Of a stretch of DNA of 64,000 nucleotides, positions 1 through 12,064 are shown piece after piece. Both the position numbers and the translations under genes were made by a program. The notes beneath the pieces were generated by a model. It was not told where the DNA came from, ran no database searches, and worked only from the letters and a program-made list of their open reading frames with translations. Source of the DNA: Allolobophora icterica (taxonomy: Eukaryota; Annelida; Clitellata; Crassiclitellata; Lumbricidae); the NCBI GenBank assembly GCA_963556255.1, contig OY744610.1, positions 10,657,477-10,721,476 of the forward strand, in the 5' to 3' direction. How positions within the stretch are numbered: position 1 is the stretch's first letter; every line of letters starts with the position of its first letter.

Positions 1-968
1 CTCTCGTATCTCCGCCTTCATGGTTGAACAACTCCATTGGGTCCCTCTCTCTGCCCGTATACAATTCAAAGTGCTTATTCTTGTGCTTAAGTCTCAATTG
101 GGTCTTGCTCCACAGTGCTTGTGTGATCTAATTCTTCGGCCTCATTCTGCTGCTTCGCTGCGTCCTCTCCGATCTTCTGATCGTCCTGACCTCTTAGTTT
201 CCCGTGTCAGAACTAATATGGCTCAATCCAGATCCTTTGCCTGCATGGGTCCCTCATTTTGGAACCGACTTCCTCCTTCTGTCTGCATCATAGTCCAGGC
301 AATTTACAGTTGGAACTGGGCAAATTGCTTCACAAGCTTTCCTGTCCATAAAATATTGCTGAATAACATATCGAAAATTAGACAAATTCGGAATAGGGGA
401 ACACCCCAAAAATGAATTTCAAAATGGCGGATTGGGGTTTCCTAAGAAATACCAGTAATAATACAAATAATTTGCAATTAGAGCTGGGTAAAACGATTCA
501 CAAGCTTTTTAACGGATTCCTGTCAAGAAATCAATGCTGAATAACATATCCAAAATTCCACAAAATCGGACCACGGGAACACCCCCAAAACTGAATTTCA
601 AAATGTTGGATTGGCTGTTTCATAAAGAAACACCAATAAAACTAATTTACAATTTAATCCTGTATTTGGCCTGTGGACCGGCTTCGTGTTGGGGGAATAT
701 ATCACTTCCAATTAGTCAGTGGGTCCCTAGATATGAAAAATCACCGAGGTGCTTGTCGGCCACATTGCCACGAATGACACTATGGTCGCCGTCGACCATA
801 TTGAAAAATTCACCTTTTTTGTTTGCTTTGCTTCTTGATTTTCACACCTTAACTGCTGCTTTTTCTGTCGGGGTCTCGCGCACTGGGAGAGCTTCTGAAT
901 TGTCCATACCGTGAAAGGCGCTTTATAAATGCCCATATACAATACAATTCAATACAATACAATACAAT
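1..968 (+). mobile_element. L2/CR1-like LINE 3' end, interrupted
   Basis: Bases 20-290 encode the C-terminal part of a non-LTR reverse transcriptase ORF: LHWVPLSARIQFKVL, LRPLRSSDRPDLLV and SFWNRLPPSV are the usual tail motifs of L2/CR1-like LINEs. The reading is cut at about 295 by a tandem-repeat block (295-660). LINE 3' sequence seems to resume afterwards, with GGCGCTTTATAAATGC near 918 and a final (ACAAT)n run at 940-968, a typical CR1-type tandem tail. The 5' part lies outside the window. It is a dead copy; the clade is judged from motifs only. Confidence 0.75.
295..660 (+). repeat. Two units of a ~176-bp dispersed tandem repeat
   Basis: The segment TGCTGAATAACATATC recurs at about 357 and 535, a spacing near 178 bp, and the flanking text (ACACCCC.AAAA, GAATTTCAAAATG, TTCACAAGCTTT) repeats with it. 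The block begins with CCAGGCAATTTACAGTTGG. The same repeat with the same boundary sequence lies in reverse orientation at 24988-25380. It interrupts the LINE at 1-968. No ORF of interest was seen. Confidence 0.7.
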
Positions 969-1169
969 AGACCGAATAACTGGTGCAAATAAAATTTAAA
1001 AAACTATGAACCAAATTTATGCAATGCCTATCTGTAAAAGGAATAAACCTTGTATCATTCACATTTATAACTCGATCACGATCAAACATAAAAACATACG
1101 TGCAAATGCATGCTTACGTCCATGCACACATGCATACATGGATGCATTATTGTCTTACTTTTGCTTCAA

Positions 1170-1389
1170 TCACTTTACGTCTGGTCCTCTAATGCTTTTT
1201 GCCTTCTCCAGGTTTTGTCCTTACCCCTCTCCCTGGCAGTCTCTTCACTGCCGACCTGGAACGGATTCTCCTTCCTAAGAATGTTGCTGTCCAACAGTGT
1301 GCAGACGACACCCAGGCCTTCGTTCACCGTTCAGCGGATGCTGCTCAAGAAGACACTTGATGCAACATCTGCCTTTGATCAGTGAATAT
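1170..1389 (+). mobile_element. L2/CR1-like LINE RT fragment (catalytic box region)
   Basis: Translation across 1190-1370 gives a decayed RT stretch: GFVLTPLPG, then LFTADLERILLPKN, then QQCADDTQAFVHRSADAAQE. CADDTQAF corresponds to the catalytic YADDTQ box with Y replaced by C. The copy is broken at 1389 by the composite hAT element and resumes at 3689 with CNKTHFISLG and DLGVVLNLDLSLTDHVDSV. It is non-functional. Bases 969-1170 hold nothing recognisable. Confidence 0.7.
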
Positions 1390-1539
1390 TAGGGTGGAGT
1401 GATAACAAGTTTGGTTTATAAATGAATTCAATAGTGGGCAAAGGATGCAACTTAGGTAGAAAAAGAACACACCAAATATTTTAAATTTCAAATGATATCT
1501 TCTACCCTCTAAAAGTGATGCAATATTTCATCGTGATTA

Positions 1540-2406
1540 ACCTAATCTCACAGTGGATGTCATCCAACCTCCTCTGCCTTAACCCTTCCAAAACAGAAGT
1601 CATCATCCTAGGCTTTCCTGATCATATCAAGAAAAGCCCTGACCCTTCTATACACCTATCGACTAACTCATCGTCTCTTACCTTCAACTCAGACTCTTGG
1701 TATTACTTTTGATCCATATCTCTCCTTTTCTAATCACATCACAAACACCTCGCGCTCCTGTTTAAAGGACATTCGTGATCTCCGACGCATCCGGCCCATG
1801 ATCAACCGTAAAACTGCCTCCACCTTTGTTACTTATATTATTCATTCAACGCTTGATTACAGCAATTCTCTCTTCCCCAACCCTATGTTCACCCAATTAA
1901 CCGTCTGCAACTTATCCAAAACTCACTCGCTGCAGGGCTGTCACTAAAACGCCCAAACGTTATCATATCACTCCCATCCTTAAATCACTTCATTGGCTAA
2001 AAATCCCAGACCAAATCCAATTCAAAGTCCCATCACTAACCTACAACTCAGTTGAACTCACTACAATATTCCCAGCCCAAGTACCTCCGTGAACTCTTCA
2101 TCATCCAGGCAACACGCTCCACCCGATTATCCTCCTATCTCAGTCTTTCTTGAACCTCGGTCACTACTCATCTCAAGCTCTCCAACCGAGCCATATCCAA
2201 CAGAGCACCACGCCTCTGGAACGATCTCCCCTTGAATTCCGCAGATTATCGGTTCCTTCGTCATCATTCCAAGCCGTCGTCCATCTGCCTCCTTATGTTC
2301 CTATATTTATCCCCGGGTTTTCCACTCAGAACTGAAGTTTCGCCTTTTGAGTACTCCTACCCTGACTTATCTGATCCTCTGCCTTCCTATTCTTCTCGCC
2401 CTAAAC
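1540..2406 (+). mobile_element. L2-like LINE 3' half carried inside the composite hAT
   Basis: Frames across this stretch match the end of the L2-like ORF2: QWMSSNLLCLNPSKTEVIIL near 1550, PDHIKKSPDPSIHLSTNSSSLTF near 1620-1690, then several frame-shifted pieces and PLEFRRLSVPSSS near 2225-2265. The related copy at 3945-6700 has the same order of motifs (WMSSNLLSFSPSITELIIIG, PEFRRLSVP). The cargo continues after the nested hAT at 3191-3245. It is a multiply frame-shifted pseudogene. Confidence 0.75.
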
Positions 2407-3193
<787 letters not shown>

Positions 3194-3688
3194 TAAACGA
3201 AACCCTCCTTCACCTGGAAACAGGACTCGGACCTATTTTGGACTAGGCTACTCTAAGAAAAACCCCTCAACACACACAGTATTACAGGCGCATCCTGCTT
3301 GAACAGAGCTTCGGTACTTCTTTCGTTCTCTCCTAATTTTCTTCCTTTCAGTGACTTCGCTGCATTCATTAGGCATTACAATTCCATAGTCCTGTAGCAC
3401 AGCAGGTGCGATTTCGGCAACAGATCTGAACATTTATTTCATAAATTATAACCGTTCGACGAAAGTTAGCTCAAAAAAAGAAAAAAATAATGCACTACTT
3501 GGACGCTTTTTGAGAGAATTTTATATGTTAAATATTTTACCGCCGGTAGAGGACAGAGGATGGAATGCAAAATCAAAAATAGTTTGAGCACTATTTACAC
3601 TAGCATGCTGGCAACTCTTTATCACAATTAGAAAACGCTTGCTAAAAATTTTGTTTAATTACCATTTTCACTCCACCCTACTGAATAT

Positions 3689-3940
3689 CCTCCAACAGCC
3701 TCCGATTAAACTGTAATAAGACACATTTCATTTCTCTTGGTGGTTCGCTCAGTTCGCTAAGATCGATAACTTATCTCTACGCCAGAGGTTTTCGGACATC
3801 CTGTTTCTCTTCCGCAGTTTGGGATCTTGGAGTTGTTCTAAACCTGGATCTCTCCTTGACTGATCATGTTGACAGTGTATTCCCTGAAAAACTTTCTTCG
3901 CATCGCCTCCTCATCAAAGTCTGCAAAAATCTCTGGCGGC
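3689..3940 (+). mobile_element. LINE RT fragment, continuation of 1170-1389
   Basis: Immediately after the composite hAT and its flanking duplication, the frames give LCNKTHFISLG and AVWDLGVVLNLDLSLTDHVD, the RT segment that follows the YADD box in L2/CR1-like elements. This supports the reading that 1390-3680 was inserted into one older LINE copy. The join to the next LINE copy lies near 3930. Confidence 0.6.
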
Positions 3941-3944
3941 GGCA

Positions 3945-6700
3945 CCGCCTTCTTGGTCCGTGAAACAATAATTATCGTCTCAAATTCCTATAGCCATACC
4001 GTCCGCTCGTTTGAATGCTATTCCACAACTCATCAACTTGCCCCCGACATGCTCACAGTTTTCAATATCTACCGCCCTTCCACCTCGACTGCCTACTTCT
4101 TCAAACCCTCTATTTTCTTCGAGGAATTCGGCTCCCTCTCGCTGACACCACACCCAACGAGTTTTTACTAACCGGCGACTTTACATTCATGTAGACAATT
4201 CCACTGATCCCTTGTCTCCGATTTTCTTAACCTCCTTTCATCAGTAAATCTCACTCAATACATCCACTTCGCGATCCATATCAAGAATCACAACCTTGAT
4301 CTCCTCATCACTTCCACCGCTTCCCTCTCATCTCCCAAACAATCACACTCTATTCTCAACATTACTGACCACTACCTAATCATAGCTGATCTTCAAATCA
4401 AGCCATTCGCTCAGCCTCCTCCTTTGACTCATTCTTTCCGTCTAACCGGGCCCACTGACCGTCAGTCATTCACTCAGGATATTCTCGACTACCAACTGGT
4501 ACTTAGTCCTCCCTCTTCCCTTGATGATCTCCTTGCTTGTTACAATTCCACACTATCCAACCTCCTTAATGTTCATGCGATACTTAACTCCAAACGCAGT
4601 TCAAGCACCGGCAACCCCTGGTTTACTTCCAATCTCCAAGCCCTTGAGCACATCTACCAGCGCACCACCGACTCCACCGCTAGAACAAAGCCCTCAATAC
4701 GCTGAAGTTAGCCACACATAGATACCGTAAACTAATCGCTGCTGCCAAAAAAGAAATATTATTCCTCACTCATCCATTCCAGCTCATCCAACACAAGACA
4801 TCTCTGGAGAACTGTCAACTCTGTCCTTCATCACAAAGCTCCCCCCACTTCATAGCTCCCTTCCCTCCCCTGTATCTTACGACTTCTGTTCATTTTTCTG
4901 AAAAATCTCATCCCTTCGCTTCACGTTACAATCTCTTTTAGACCTCCCTTGCCTCCACCAATACTGATTCACACCTTTCTCTCAACCCTGCCCCTTTTGC
5001 CTCTCACTAATCGTTCCCAATTCTCTCTGTCGCCTCAGAAGCATACTCCTATATTTTCCTCTCCAACAAGCAATGCGAACTTGATCCTATACTCACCTCA
5101 CTTCTAAAAGACTGTGACTCTGTCCTCGTTCCTTTAATCACCAAAATTATCAATCTTTCGCTCTCTACCTGCAATTTTCCAATGACCTTTAAGCAATCTC
5201 TGGTTTCTCTTCTTCTAAGAAAATAGCAAATCTCGACAAAGTAAACCTATGTAGCCACCGTCCCATCTCCAATATTTCCTTTATATCTAAGTTAACAGAA
5301 CGAATTGTCCCCGACCGGCACAACGACTACCTCTTACCTAATTCACTCATCAACACTCGCTTCAATGAACACCACTCGACAGAAACTTTACTTGCGCCTC
5401 TATGCAATAAAATCTGCCGTCAGCCATCAGCAAGTCTCCTGCCTCTGCCTCCTTGACATATCCGCCGCATTCGACACCATCGATAACAGCCACCTTCTTC
5501 AACGACTATCTTCCTGGTTTGACGACTCTGGCAATGCTCTACTTTGGTTCCAATCCTACATGTTTTCCCGATCCTTCTCTGTTAAAGCCTCCAGCCACTG
5601 CTCGAAACCCCTCCTTCTCTGCTCCGGCGTCCCTCAAGGCTCCGTCATGGGTCCACTGTTTTTTATTCTGCATACTACACTTTGTAGCCACCTCATAAAC
5701 ACCTCCTCTGTTGACCACCACCTCTTCGCTGATAACCTCAACTCTGCATATCCTTCTCCTCAAGCTCCTTTTCCACCTCCGTCACACAATTACTAAACAT
5801 TGTCAACCAAGTCTCTCAGTGGATGTCATCCAATCTCCTGTCCTTTAGCCCTTCCATAACAGAACTCATTATCATAGGCCTTCCTGACCAAATCAAAAAA
5901 ATCCCTGACCCTAAAATACACCTATCAACAAACTCTTCGTCTCTTACCTTCACATCCGAGTGCCCTGTCCGCAATCTTGGTAATACTTTTGAGCCACACT
6001 TCTCCTTCTCTAACCACATCTCCAACCTCTCGCACTCATGCTTCGTGACCTCCACCTACTTCGGCCCATGCTCGACCTTAAAACTGCCTCTACCATTGCT
6101 ACCTCCATTGTTCATTCAAAGGTTGAGTACTGCAATTCCCTCTTCCTCAACCTTGAATCCACCCAAATCAAGCAGCTGCAGCTTTTCCCAAACTCACAGC
6201 CAGAGTTGTCACTAGAACGTCCAAACATCATTGTATCACTCCCATCCTCCAATCACTCTATTGGTTAAAAATTCCAGAGCAAATCCACTTCAAAGTCCTA
6301 TCACTAACCAACAACTCCTTACAATATTCCCAGCCCAAGAATCTCCGCGATCTCTTCACCATCCAGGAAACCAGCTCCATCGATCATCCTCCTATCTCAG
6401 TCTTTATCGTCCCTCAGTCACTATTCATCTCAAGTTCTCCAACCGAGCCAAATCCAACACAGCACAACGCCTTTGGAACGACCCCACTCCTGAGTTCCGC
6501 AGATTATCGGTTCCAACAATCAGCATTGCAACCCGTCATTCATCATCCTCTCATGCTCCTCTATCTATCACCCCTCTTGCTTTCCATTCAAAACTGGTCT
6601 TACATTTTCAAGAACTTCTACCCGGACTCATTCGATCCTCCGCCTTCTAATTCTTCTCGCCCTAAACGACACCCGTCTTGACAGCTGCTCTCTTGACCTG
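3945..6700 (+). mobile_element. Near-complete but decayed L2-like LINE (AP endonuclease + RT)
   Basis: The motif order is that of an L2/CR1-type ORF2: endonuclease pieces SGGGTAFLVRE (~3945) and NIYRPSTSTAYFF (~4065); linker SFRLTGPTDRQSFTQDI and NPWFTSNLQAL (4430-4640); RT core CLLDISAAFDTID (~5445-5480), ALLWFQSYM, LLLCSGVPQGSVMGPLFFIL (~5620-5665) and an eroded YADD box seen as FADNLNSAYP (~5725); then WMSSNLLSFSPSITELIIIG (~5820) and PEFRRLSVP (~6490). Many frameshifts and stops separate the pieces, so it is not active. It is a second, longer relative of the cargo LINE in the two composite elements. Confidence 0.8.
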
Positions 6701-7187
6701 CCCCATGGAAACCGGAATTGGACTTCATCAAGACTACTCTTTGGACAACCCCTCTGATTTGACGCAACGCTCGTGAATAGGCTGGTGCCCTGCGCTTGAC
6801 CTTCGAGTGGCGATTTAGACATTTGGAAATTACGATTACGATTTGAGTCCCGCACGTATCTACGCCAGAGTGGGTTTTTGGTAACGCTATCTTTGCTGGA
6901 CTTACACTTGCTAGTATTTCGAAGCTTCCGTCTGTTCTTAATGCCACTGTCCGTCTTATTAGAATTGTCCCCATCTTTAGCCATATAGCTTTCTTTATGT
7001 GGATACTTGCTCAGGTTACCCATTTAGTATTCTATTCAGTTTAAGATTCTGACCTTTATGTGCAATTGGCTTCTTCGTTCGACTCCATCATGTTTTCCGC
7101 TACATAATAATTAAATTACAATTACATGCGTGAAAGCAATGCATGACATGCATAGGCCTACAGACAAGCAGACATTCATTCTTTCAT

Positions 7188-7235
7188 TTTCATAATTTAT
7201 ATAGCGCCTCTTCAAGAAGCCTACTCGTACATTAA
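7188..7235 (-). mobile_element. LINE/SINE 3' tail fragment
   Basis: On the minus strand the sequence reads AAGAGGCGCTATATAAAT, the 3' terminal motif shared by the L2-like LINEs and SINE A here, followed by an ATG-rich tail. Only this tail is present. Bases 6700-7188 and 7235-8377 show no convincing gene; an unmatched frame at 7898-8248 is AT-rich and resembles nothing recognised. Confidence 0.5.
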
Positions 7236-8682
7236 GTTTAAACAAGGTAAACTACTTTAAATAATAAATTATACCGTTAAAATTGCGAAGCGGGTGACAT
7301 TTACAATTGGTCATTATGAAATTCTCCGCGCATTCAGTCATGCACCTCATGAACGTATAGTTGTAGCTCTCACGACAATCTCCATACGGCGAAGGCAACG
7401 CTGACAACTACAAATATACTATAACAATTTCATATTAACACACAAGATATGAAAAGAATATTAATTTGGCTGATGAGTGTTTTACATACTATTGTAATCT
7501 GAATAAAACATTTGAAAAGATTCTTTAAGCAACACTTTAAATTACTTTATAGGGATAAAAAAAATGCAAACAGTGTATACAAAATGACTGAAGAAGTAGG
7601 CCTATGCAGAACTTGTGTAAGAGTAAAATATAAAAGACATTCTGTAAAATTAATGTATGTAAATAAATGTCGCAACAGTACACAATGTCATATTGAAGAA
7701 AACTATATTAAATTATATGTTATAGCAACATAATATGTTGCTGATTTACAGATATTTTTAATATAGTTTCGTTCAATTATATCTAAGCCTATTCTGAGTG
7801 CTTGTGACGAGTGGCTTACGTTCCTAAGTGTCAATGAAACGGATGTTGAAATGCCAGTTCCGATTCTAAATCCAAAAGTCTGCATGAGTGGCAGGTCGTG
7901 TGGATCATGCATGAAAACCTAGAGAAGACCAGCATTCAACATTCTCTTTTGAACCGGATTTTGAAAAATACAGGAACTAATTTTAATTATAATGCTTTGA
8001 ACAGTTCAGGAATACTTGAAATATTTGTTATTAAAAATTCATTTAGCGTGTCTCGCAAAGAAACTAAGATACGAAAAATGATTATTGGGGCCATGTTAGT
8101 AAGAAGACAAAGTTCATCAGTTACAAACATTTCTCAGTCGAGTAGAAAGTCACCAACTGTCCGCTATCGCACAGATGTAGACTGTAGAGCCCAGCCAAAC
8201 TTAATAGTAGCGTGTTTTCAGCAAAACCACACCAGAACGAAAAAGTAGTTGGACTATCATCCAGATATTTTACATGCTATCGCTGACAAGTAGAATTAAA
8301 CTCAGAAGAATATTCTTCATGAAATAGTGAGGAATAAACCAATAAACTGTAAGACGAAGAATATTGTGGACGTACAGTAGGGTGGAGCGAAAATGGCCAA
8401 AAATTTTTTTTCTAAAACAATAGTTTTCTAATAGTGATGGAAAGTTGCCATCATGTTAGAGTAAATAGTGCTCAAAATATTGTTGATTTTGCTTTGCGTC
8501 TTCTGCCCTCTACCGGCGGTAAAATATTTACCATATCAAATTCTTTGAAAACGTCAATGAAATGCATTATTTTTTTCTCTTTCTTGAACTGACTGTCGTC
8601 GAACGGTTACAATTCATGAAAAACACTTTCGATTCAGTTGCGGAAATCGCATGTGGTATGTACAGGGTTATGGAATTGTAAC

Positions 8683-8886
8683 CGCTGGGTAGGCGTAACT
8701 TTGATCTATAAAGTGGGGTGGGAGTACCAATTTCTTCCGTACACGAAGCAAGGCGCTGACTGCGATCTCTGGGAAGGTACAATAATAAACTATTGTTTGG
8801 CATTGTTCAAAAAGCGGGGGAATGTACCCCAGTCCAAAAAGTGGGGGTACGGGTACTCCTCGTACCACCCACAAACTACGCCTATG
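8683..8886 (+). mobile_element. 204-bp hAT MITE, copy 1
   Basis: Flanked by exact 8-bp duplications ATTGTAAC (8675-8682 and 8887-8894). The pre-insertion sequence is preserved in copy 1 of the composite element, where the complement of 3368-3390 reads GGAATTGTAATGCCTAATG. Ends carry TAGGCGTAACTTTG and CAAACTACGCCTATG as imperfect inverted repeats. The body contains two GTGGGGGTAC-type blocks around CCAGTCCAAAAAG. The sister copy is at 56447-56641. Confidence 0.85.
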
Positions 8887-9049
8887 ATTGTAACGCCTAA
8901 TGAATGCAGCGACGTTACTGTAAGGAAGAAAATTAGGAGAGAACGAAAGACGTACCGAAGCTCTGTTCAAGCAGGATGCGCCAGTATACGACTGTGAGTG
9001 TTGAGCAGGTTTTCCAGAGAGTAGTCCAAAAGAGGTCCGAATCCGGTTT

Positions 9050-9925
9050 GGTGGGGGGGCATATCAAGAGAGGAGGCAGAGCAGCTCTGAAGTATGGTGT
9101 CGTTTAGGGCGATAAGAAATTGGAATACAGAGGATCAGATGAGTCTGGGTAGGAGTACTTGTAAAGGTGAGACCAGTTTTGAGTGGAAAGCCCGGAGATA
9201 TATAGAGGAACATGAGGAGAAAGATTGAGGATGGAATGATGATGGAGGAACCGAGAATCTGCGGAATTCAACGGGGAGATAGTTCCAGAGGCGTGGTGCT
9301 CTGTTGGATATGGCTCGATTGGAGAACTTGAGGTGTTTAGTGATCGGGGATCGTGAACGACTGAGATAGGAGAGGATTGGGTGGAGCTGGCTGCCTGGAT
9401 GGTGAAGGGATCACGAAGGCACTTGGGAATATTGTATTGAGTTGTAAGTTAGTGATAGGACTTTGAAGTGCATTCGCTAGTTTAGCCATTGGAGCGATTG
9501 GAGATTGAGAGTGATTATGATGATGTTTGGGCGCTCTAGTGACAGCTCTGGCTAGTGAGTTTTGGATAAGTTGCAGACGCTTGATTTGGGTGGACTCAAG
9601 GTTGAGGACGAGGGAATTGCTGCAATCAAGCTTTGAATGAACAATAGAGGTAACAATGGTAGAGGCAGTTTTATGGTCGATCTTAAGCCAGATGCGACGA
9701 ATTCGAAGGTCACGAATGTGCTTGAAGCAGGAGCGCGAGAATTCGGAGATGTGGTTAGAGGAGAGGTGTGGATCACAAGTAATACCGATTGCGGACGGGG
9801 AAATCCGAGTTTAATGTTACGAAACGACGAGTTAGTTGATAGGTGTATCGAAGGGGTTAGGACTTTTCTTGATATGATGAGGAAGGCCTGTTTTGGAAGG
9901 GTTAAGGCAGAAGAAATTGGACGAC
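9050..9925 (-). mobile_element. L2-like LINE 3' half inside composite hAT copy 2
   Basis: The minus strand reads through the same LINE 3' region as 1540-2406. ASGLRSTIKLPLPLLPLLFI and STLSPPKSSVCNLSKTH (9552-9700) are frame-shifted relatives of LDLKTASTIATSIV and LNLESTQIKQLQL in the 3945-6700 copy, and the 9840-9925 end matches the TEVIILGFPDHIKK segment. It is heavily decayed, with no open coding frame. Confidence 0.75.
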
Positions 9926-10206
9926 ATCCACTGTGAGACTATAGGCTAAGCACGTTGAAATATTGCATCAACGGTAGAGGGCAGAAGATATCATTTGAAA
10001 TTTATAATATTTGATGTGTTTCTTTCTCTACCCAAGTTGCATCTTTTGCGCACTATTAGAATTCATTTAGAAGAAAACATTTTTTCACTCCAGCCTAACG
10101 TACAGTGAATTGCCCGAAGCGACAACTGCGGTTAATCTTTTGACATGGTTTCTTGACTGGAAGTTGAATCTAATAGCCAGTACATAGAAAGATCAGAGAC
10201 AACCGG

Positions 10207-10339
10207 TGTAATAGTTTGAATCACGTTTATTAACCAGTCTTAATGTTCAACCACTCCTCTATGAATCTAACTAGTCTTGTTCCTAGATCTTTCCATAGAT
10301 CTCCCTCTGTGGCTAAGCCACATATATAGCCCTATTACA
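10207..10339 (-). mobile_element. 133-bp solo LTR (TRIM/SMART-like)
   Basis: The unit begins TGTAATAG and ends CTATTACA, an 8-bp inverted terminal repeat of the TG..CA kind, and is flanked by an exact 5-bp duplication ACCGG (10202-10206, 10340-10344). On the minus strand a TATA-like GGCTATATATG lies near the 5' end and TTAATAAACG (polyadenylation signal) near the 3' end, in the order expected of an LTR. No internal retrotransposon sequence adjoins it, so it is read as a solo LTR left by recombination. The very small size is typical of TRIM-class LTRs. Confidence 0.78.
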
Positions 10340-10353
10340 ACCGGTGCATTACA

Positions 10354-10400
10354 CGGAAACAATGGACAGCGTAACATCAGATAACATTATAAGGTACTAC
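10354..10400 (+). repeat. Direct repeat with 12480-12526
   Basis: The stretch ACGGAAACAATGG followed by CATCAGATAACATTATAAGG recurs at 12480-12526 with about five mismatches over 45 bp. The copies flank the 10666-12323 hAT element at a spacing of 2.1 kb. Neither copy lies in a recognised gene or LTR. It could be a relic of a larger duplicated unit. Confidence 0.6.
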
Positions 10401-11234
10401 AATCTAAAGTAAAAGGAATAGAACTTGTGGTCGTGGGATTAGGCCTAGATGAAGATCCGTTGACAGAAGAAACTCTGATAAGAGGCTTGAAGCTCTCAGC
10501 AGTTATTTTTATACTCATGCACCTGCCAGCTGTGATTCAAGTAGAACGATCCTGGGCGGAATTCGACAATTTTAAGATATCTTCTAAGCATTATTTGAAC
10601 GATTTAGATCAAGAACTATGCCACCTTTGGTAGGCCTAAGTTATTTTGGAAAATTCATTCATCAGTAGAGCTCTGCGCCGGCCGCTCAGCTCTGCCGCCG
10701 CCGCCGATTTTTGTTTGTCGGCGCGCCGCCGATGCCATATGTGTTTAATTGTTATTGTTGCATTTTCATGTTTTGCATCATGATTTTGCGATATATTATT
10801 ACTTTCGGGCGAGATAGAAGCGGACTTCTTGTACTTACTTACTTATTTTTATATTTTTGGGTTTCTTTGCGAAACCTGATCGGTTACACGATTTGGTGAC
10901 GTCAGTGCTTTGAGCCCATGACGTTACCAATTGATGTTGACTTTTGACGCCATCACACCACACATAAGTTCACTTGCATTCTATTGACTGTGAAATGGGA
11001 CATAGCTGTTGACAAGAAACAAAAAAAAGACGACCTAAAATAACTATAAACAAAATATAAAAGAATGTTCTCTGTTGCCGATGTTGCAGTCACTGTGAGA
11101 ACTCTCATTTTGTGACAGAGTAAAATTCCTACACAAACAACCTGACTGTCAGCAATATAGGATGGTGAAGCACGACTCATTGGCTATCTAACAGTTCTTA
11201 AAGGATTAGATGTAAGATCAGCTGAAAAGTATAT

Positions 11235-11475
11235 ATCGTGGGGTGTGGTGGCTCATTGGTAACTTCGGCGCCTTGTGACCGGAGGGTTGCAGGTTCGAAT
11301 CCCACTCTAGCTGCTGCGTACGGACCTTGGGCAAGTCCTCCAAACGCAATTGCTCGTGGCGCTTCGGCGTGAAAATTCCGGCACAGTATCAAATGCTGTA
11401 GTCGGGAGCGCCTCTGAGTAGTAGTTTTTCTTCGAGAGGCGCTATAGAAATATTCGGAATAAATTAAAAAAATAC
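11235..11475 (+). mobile_element. tRNA-derived SINE A, copy 1
   Basis: The head has internal pol III boxes: A box TGGCTCATTGG (~11248) and a perfect B box GGTTCGAATCC (~11291), followed by CACTCTAGCTGCTGCGTACG. The body has CGCTTCGGCGTGAAAATTCC, and the 3' tail GGGAGCGCCTCTGAGTA then GAGGCGCTATAGAAAT matches the 3' end of the local L2-like LINEs. The end is AAATTAAAAAAAT. A second copy is at 28578-28814 on the minus strand. It is a SINE and not a functional tRNA, since no acceptor stem closes. Confidence 0.87.
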
Positions 11476-11974
11476 GCCTAAATGTTTTATTAAACAGTTT
11501 AAGTATTCTCAGAAATAACATAAAGGCGCTTTTGATTGGTGAGACAGTTTTTGACTTAGTACATAGAAGTATAAAAAATGGTCTCTTTCAGTTTAGTCTG
11601 ATACAAACAATGGTCTATATACAGATACCTTAAATGGCTTGGCACCAATTCAAACAGGCAGCAGACCACCTGGTAAATTCATTTAAAAATTAAAAGGCTT
11701 AAAGCCTCTCGGCCATTCGATCACTATATAAGAAAACGTGTATATTTATCTTTCACTCCTGGTCTTGACAGCAGCCTCTTTGACTGTGAGGCTGCTGTCA
11801 TCTGGCATCGTCGATGTGACTTGGTGTGTAGGCCTCTACTGTATCAGAGCATGTGGAAGTGTATTTATGCAATATGAAATGCATTTTGCTTAATCTGATT
11901 ACAATTTGCGAATACCTATACAGGTGTGCAGTGTAATTAAGGAATTTCATATTTTTAAGGCAAATGTCTGTAGG

Positions 11975-12064
11975 CATGGGCGTCATTTTTTTAGGTGGGC
12001 GCAATATTTTCAAAATCCAGGGGGCGCAAATGCGCCCCTTTGCGCTCCCCTCCAGACGCCCAAG
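11975..12064 (+). mobile_element. 90-bp miniature hAT-like element
   Basis: Starts CATGGGCGTCATTTTT and ends AGACGCCCAAG, imperfect inverted repeats. Flanks TCTGTAGG (11967-11974) and TATGTAGG (12065-12072) agree at 7 of 8 positions. The interior has GGGGGCGCAAATGCGCCCC, itself palindromic. It is nested in the 10666-12323 element. Confidence 0.6.

Larger units (their letters stand above)
8378..10097 (-). mobile_element. Composite hAT-like transposon carrying a LINE 3' segment, copy 2
   Basis: The element starts TAGGGTGGAGCG at 8378 and ends CACTCCAGCCTA at 10097, with an exact 8-bp duplication ACGTACAG (8370-8377 and 10098-10105). Read on the minus strand it matches copy 1 (1390-3680) end to end: the left end with ATGATATCTTCT and TGCAATATTTCA, the LINE cargo, then the AATGCAGCGAAGTC and ACCGCCGGTAGAGG side. 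A 204-bp MITE (8683-8886) is inserted. Subtracting nested insertions gives about 1.51 kb here and 1.50 kb in copy 1, so both descend from one mobile unit. Confidence 0.88.

Noticed and set aside
7898..8248. 116-codon plus-strand frame
   Set aside because: No recognisable motif, no splice or start context, and AT-rich composition similar to its surroundings.
11248..11305. Possible tRNA gene
   Set aside because: Same reason: no acceptor stem, and the head is followed by a shared SINE body and LINE tail.
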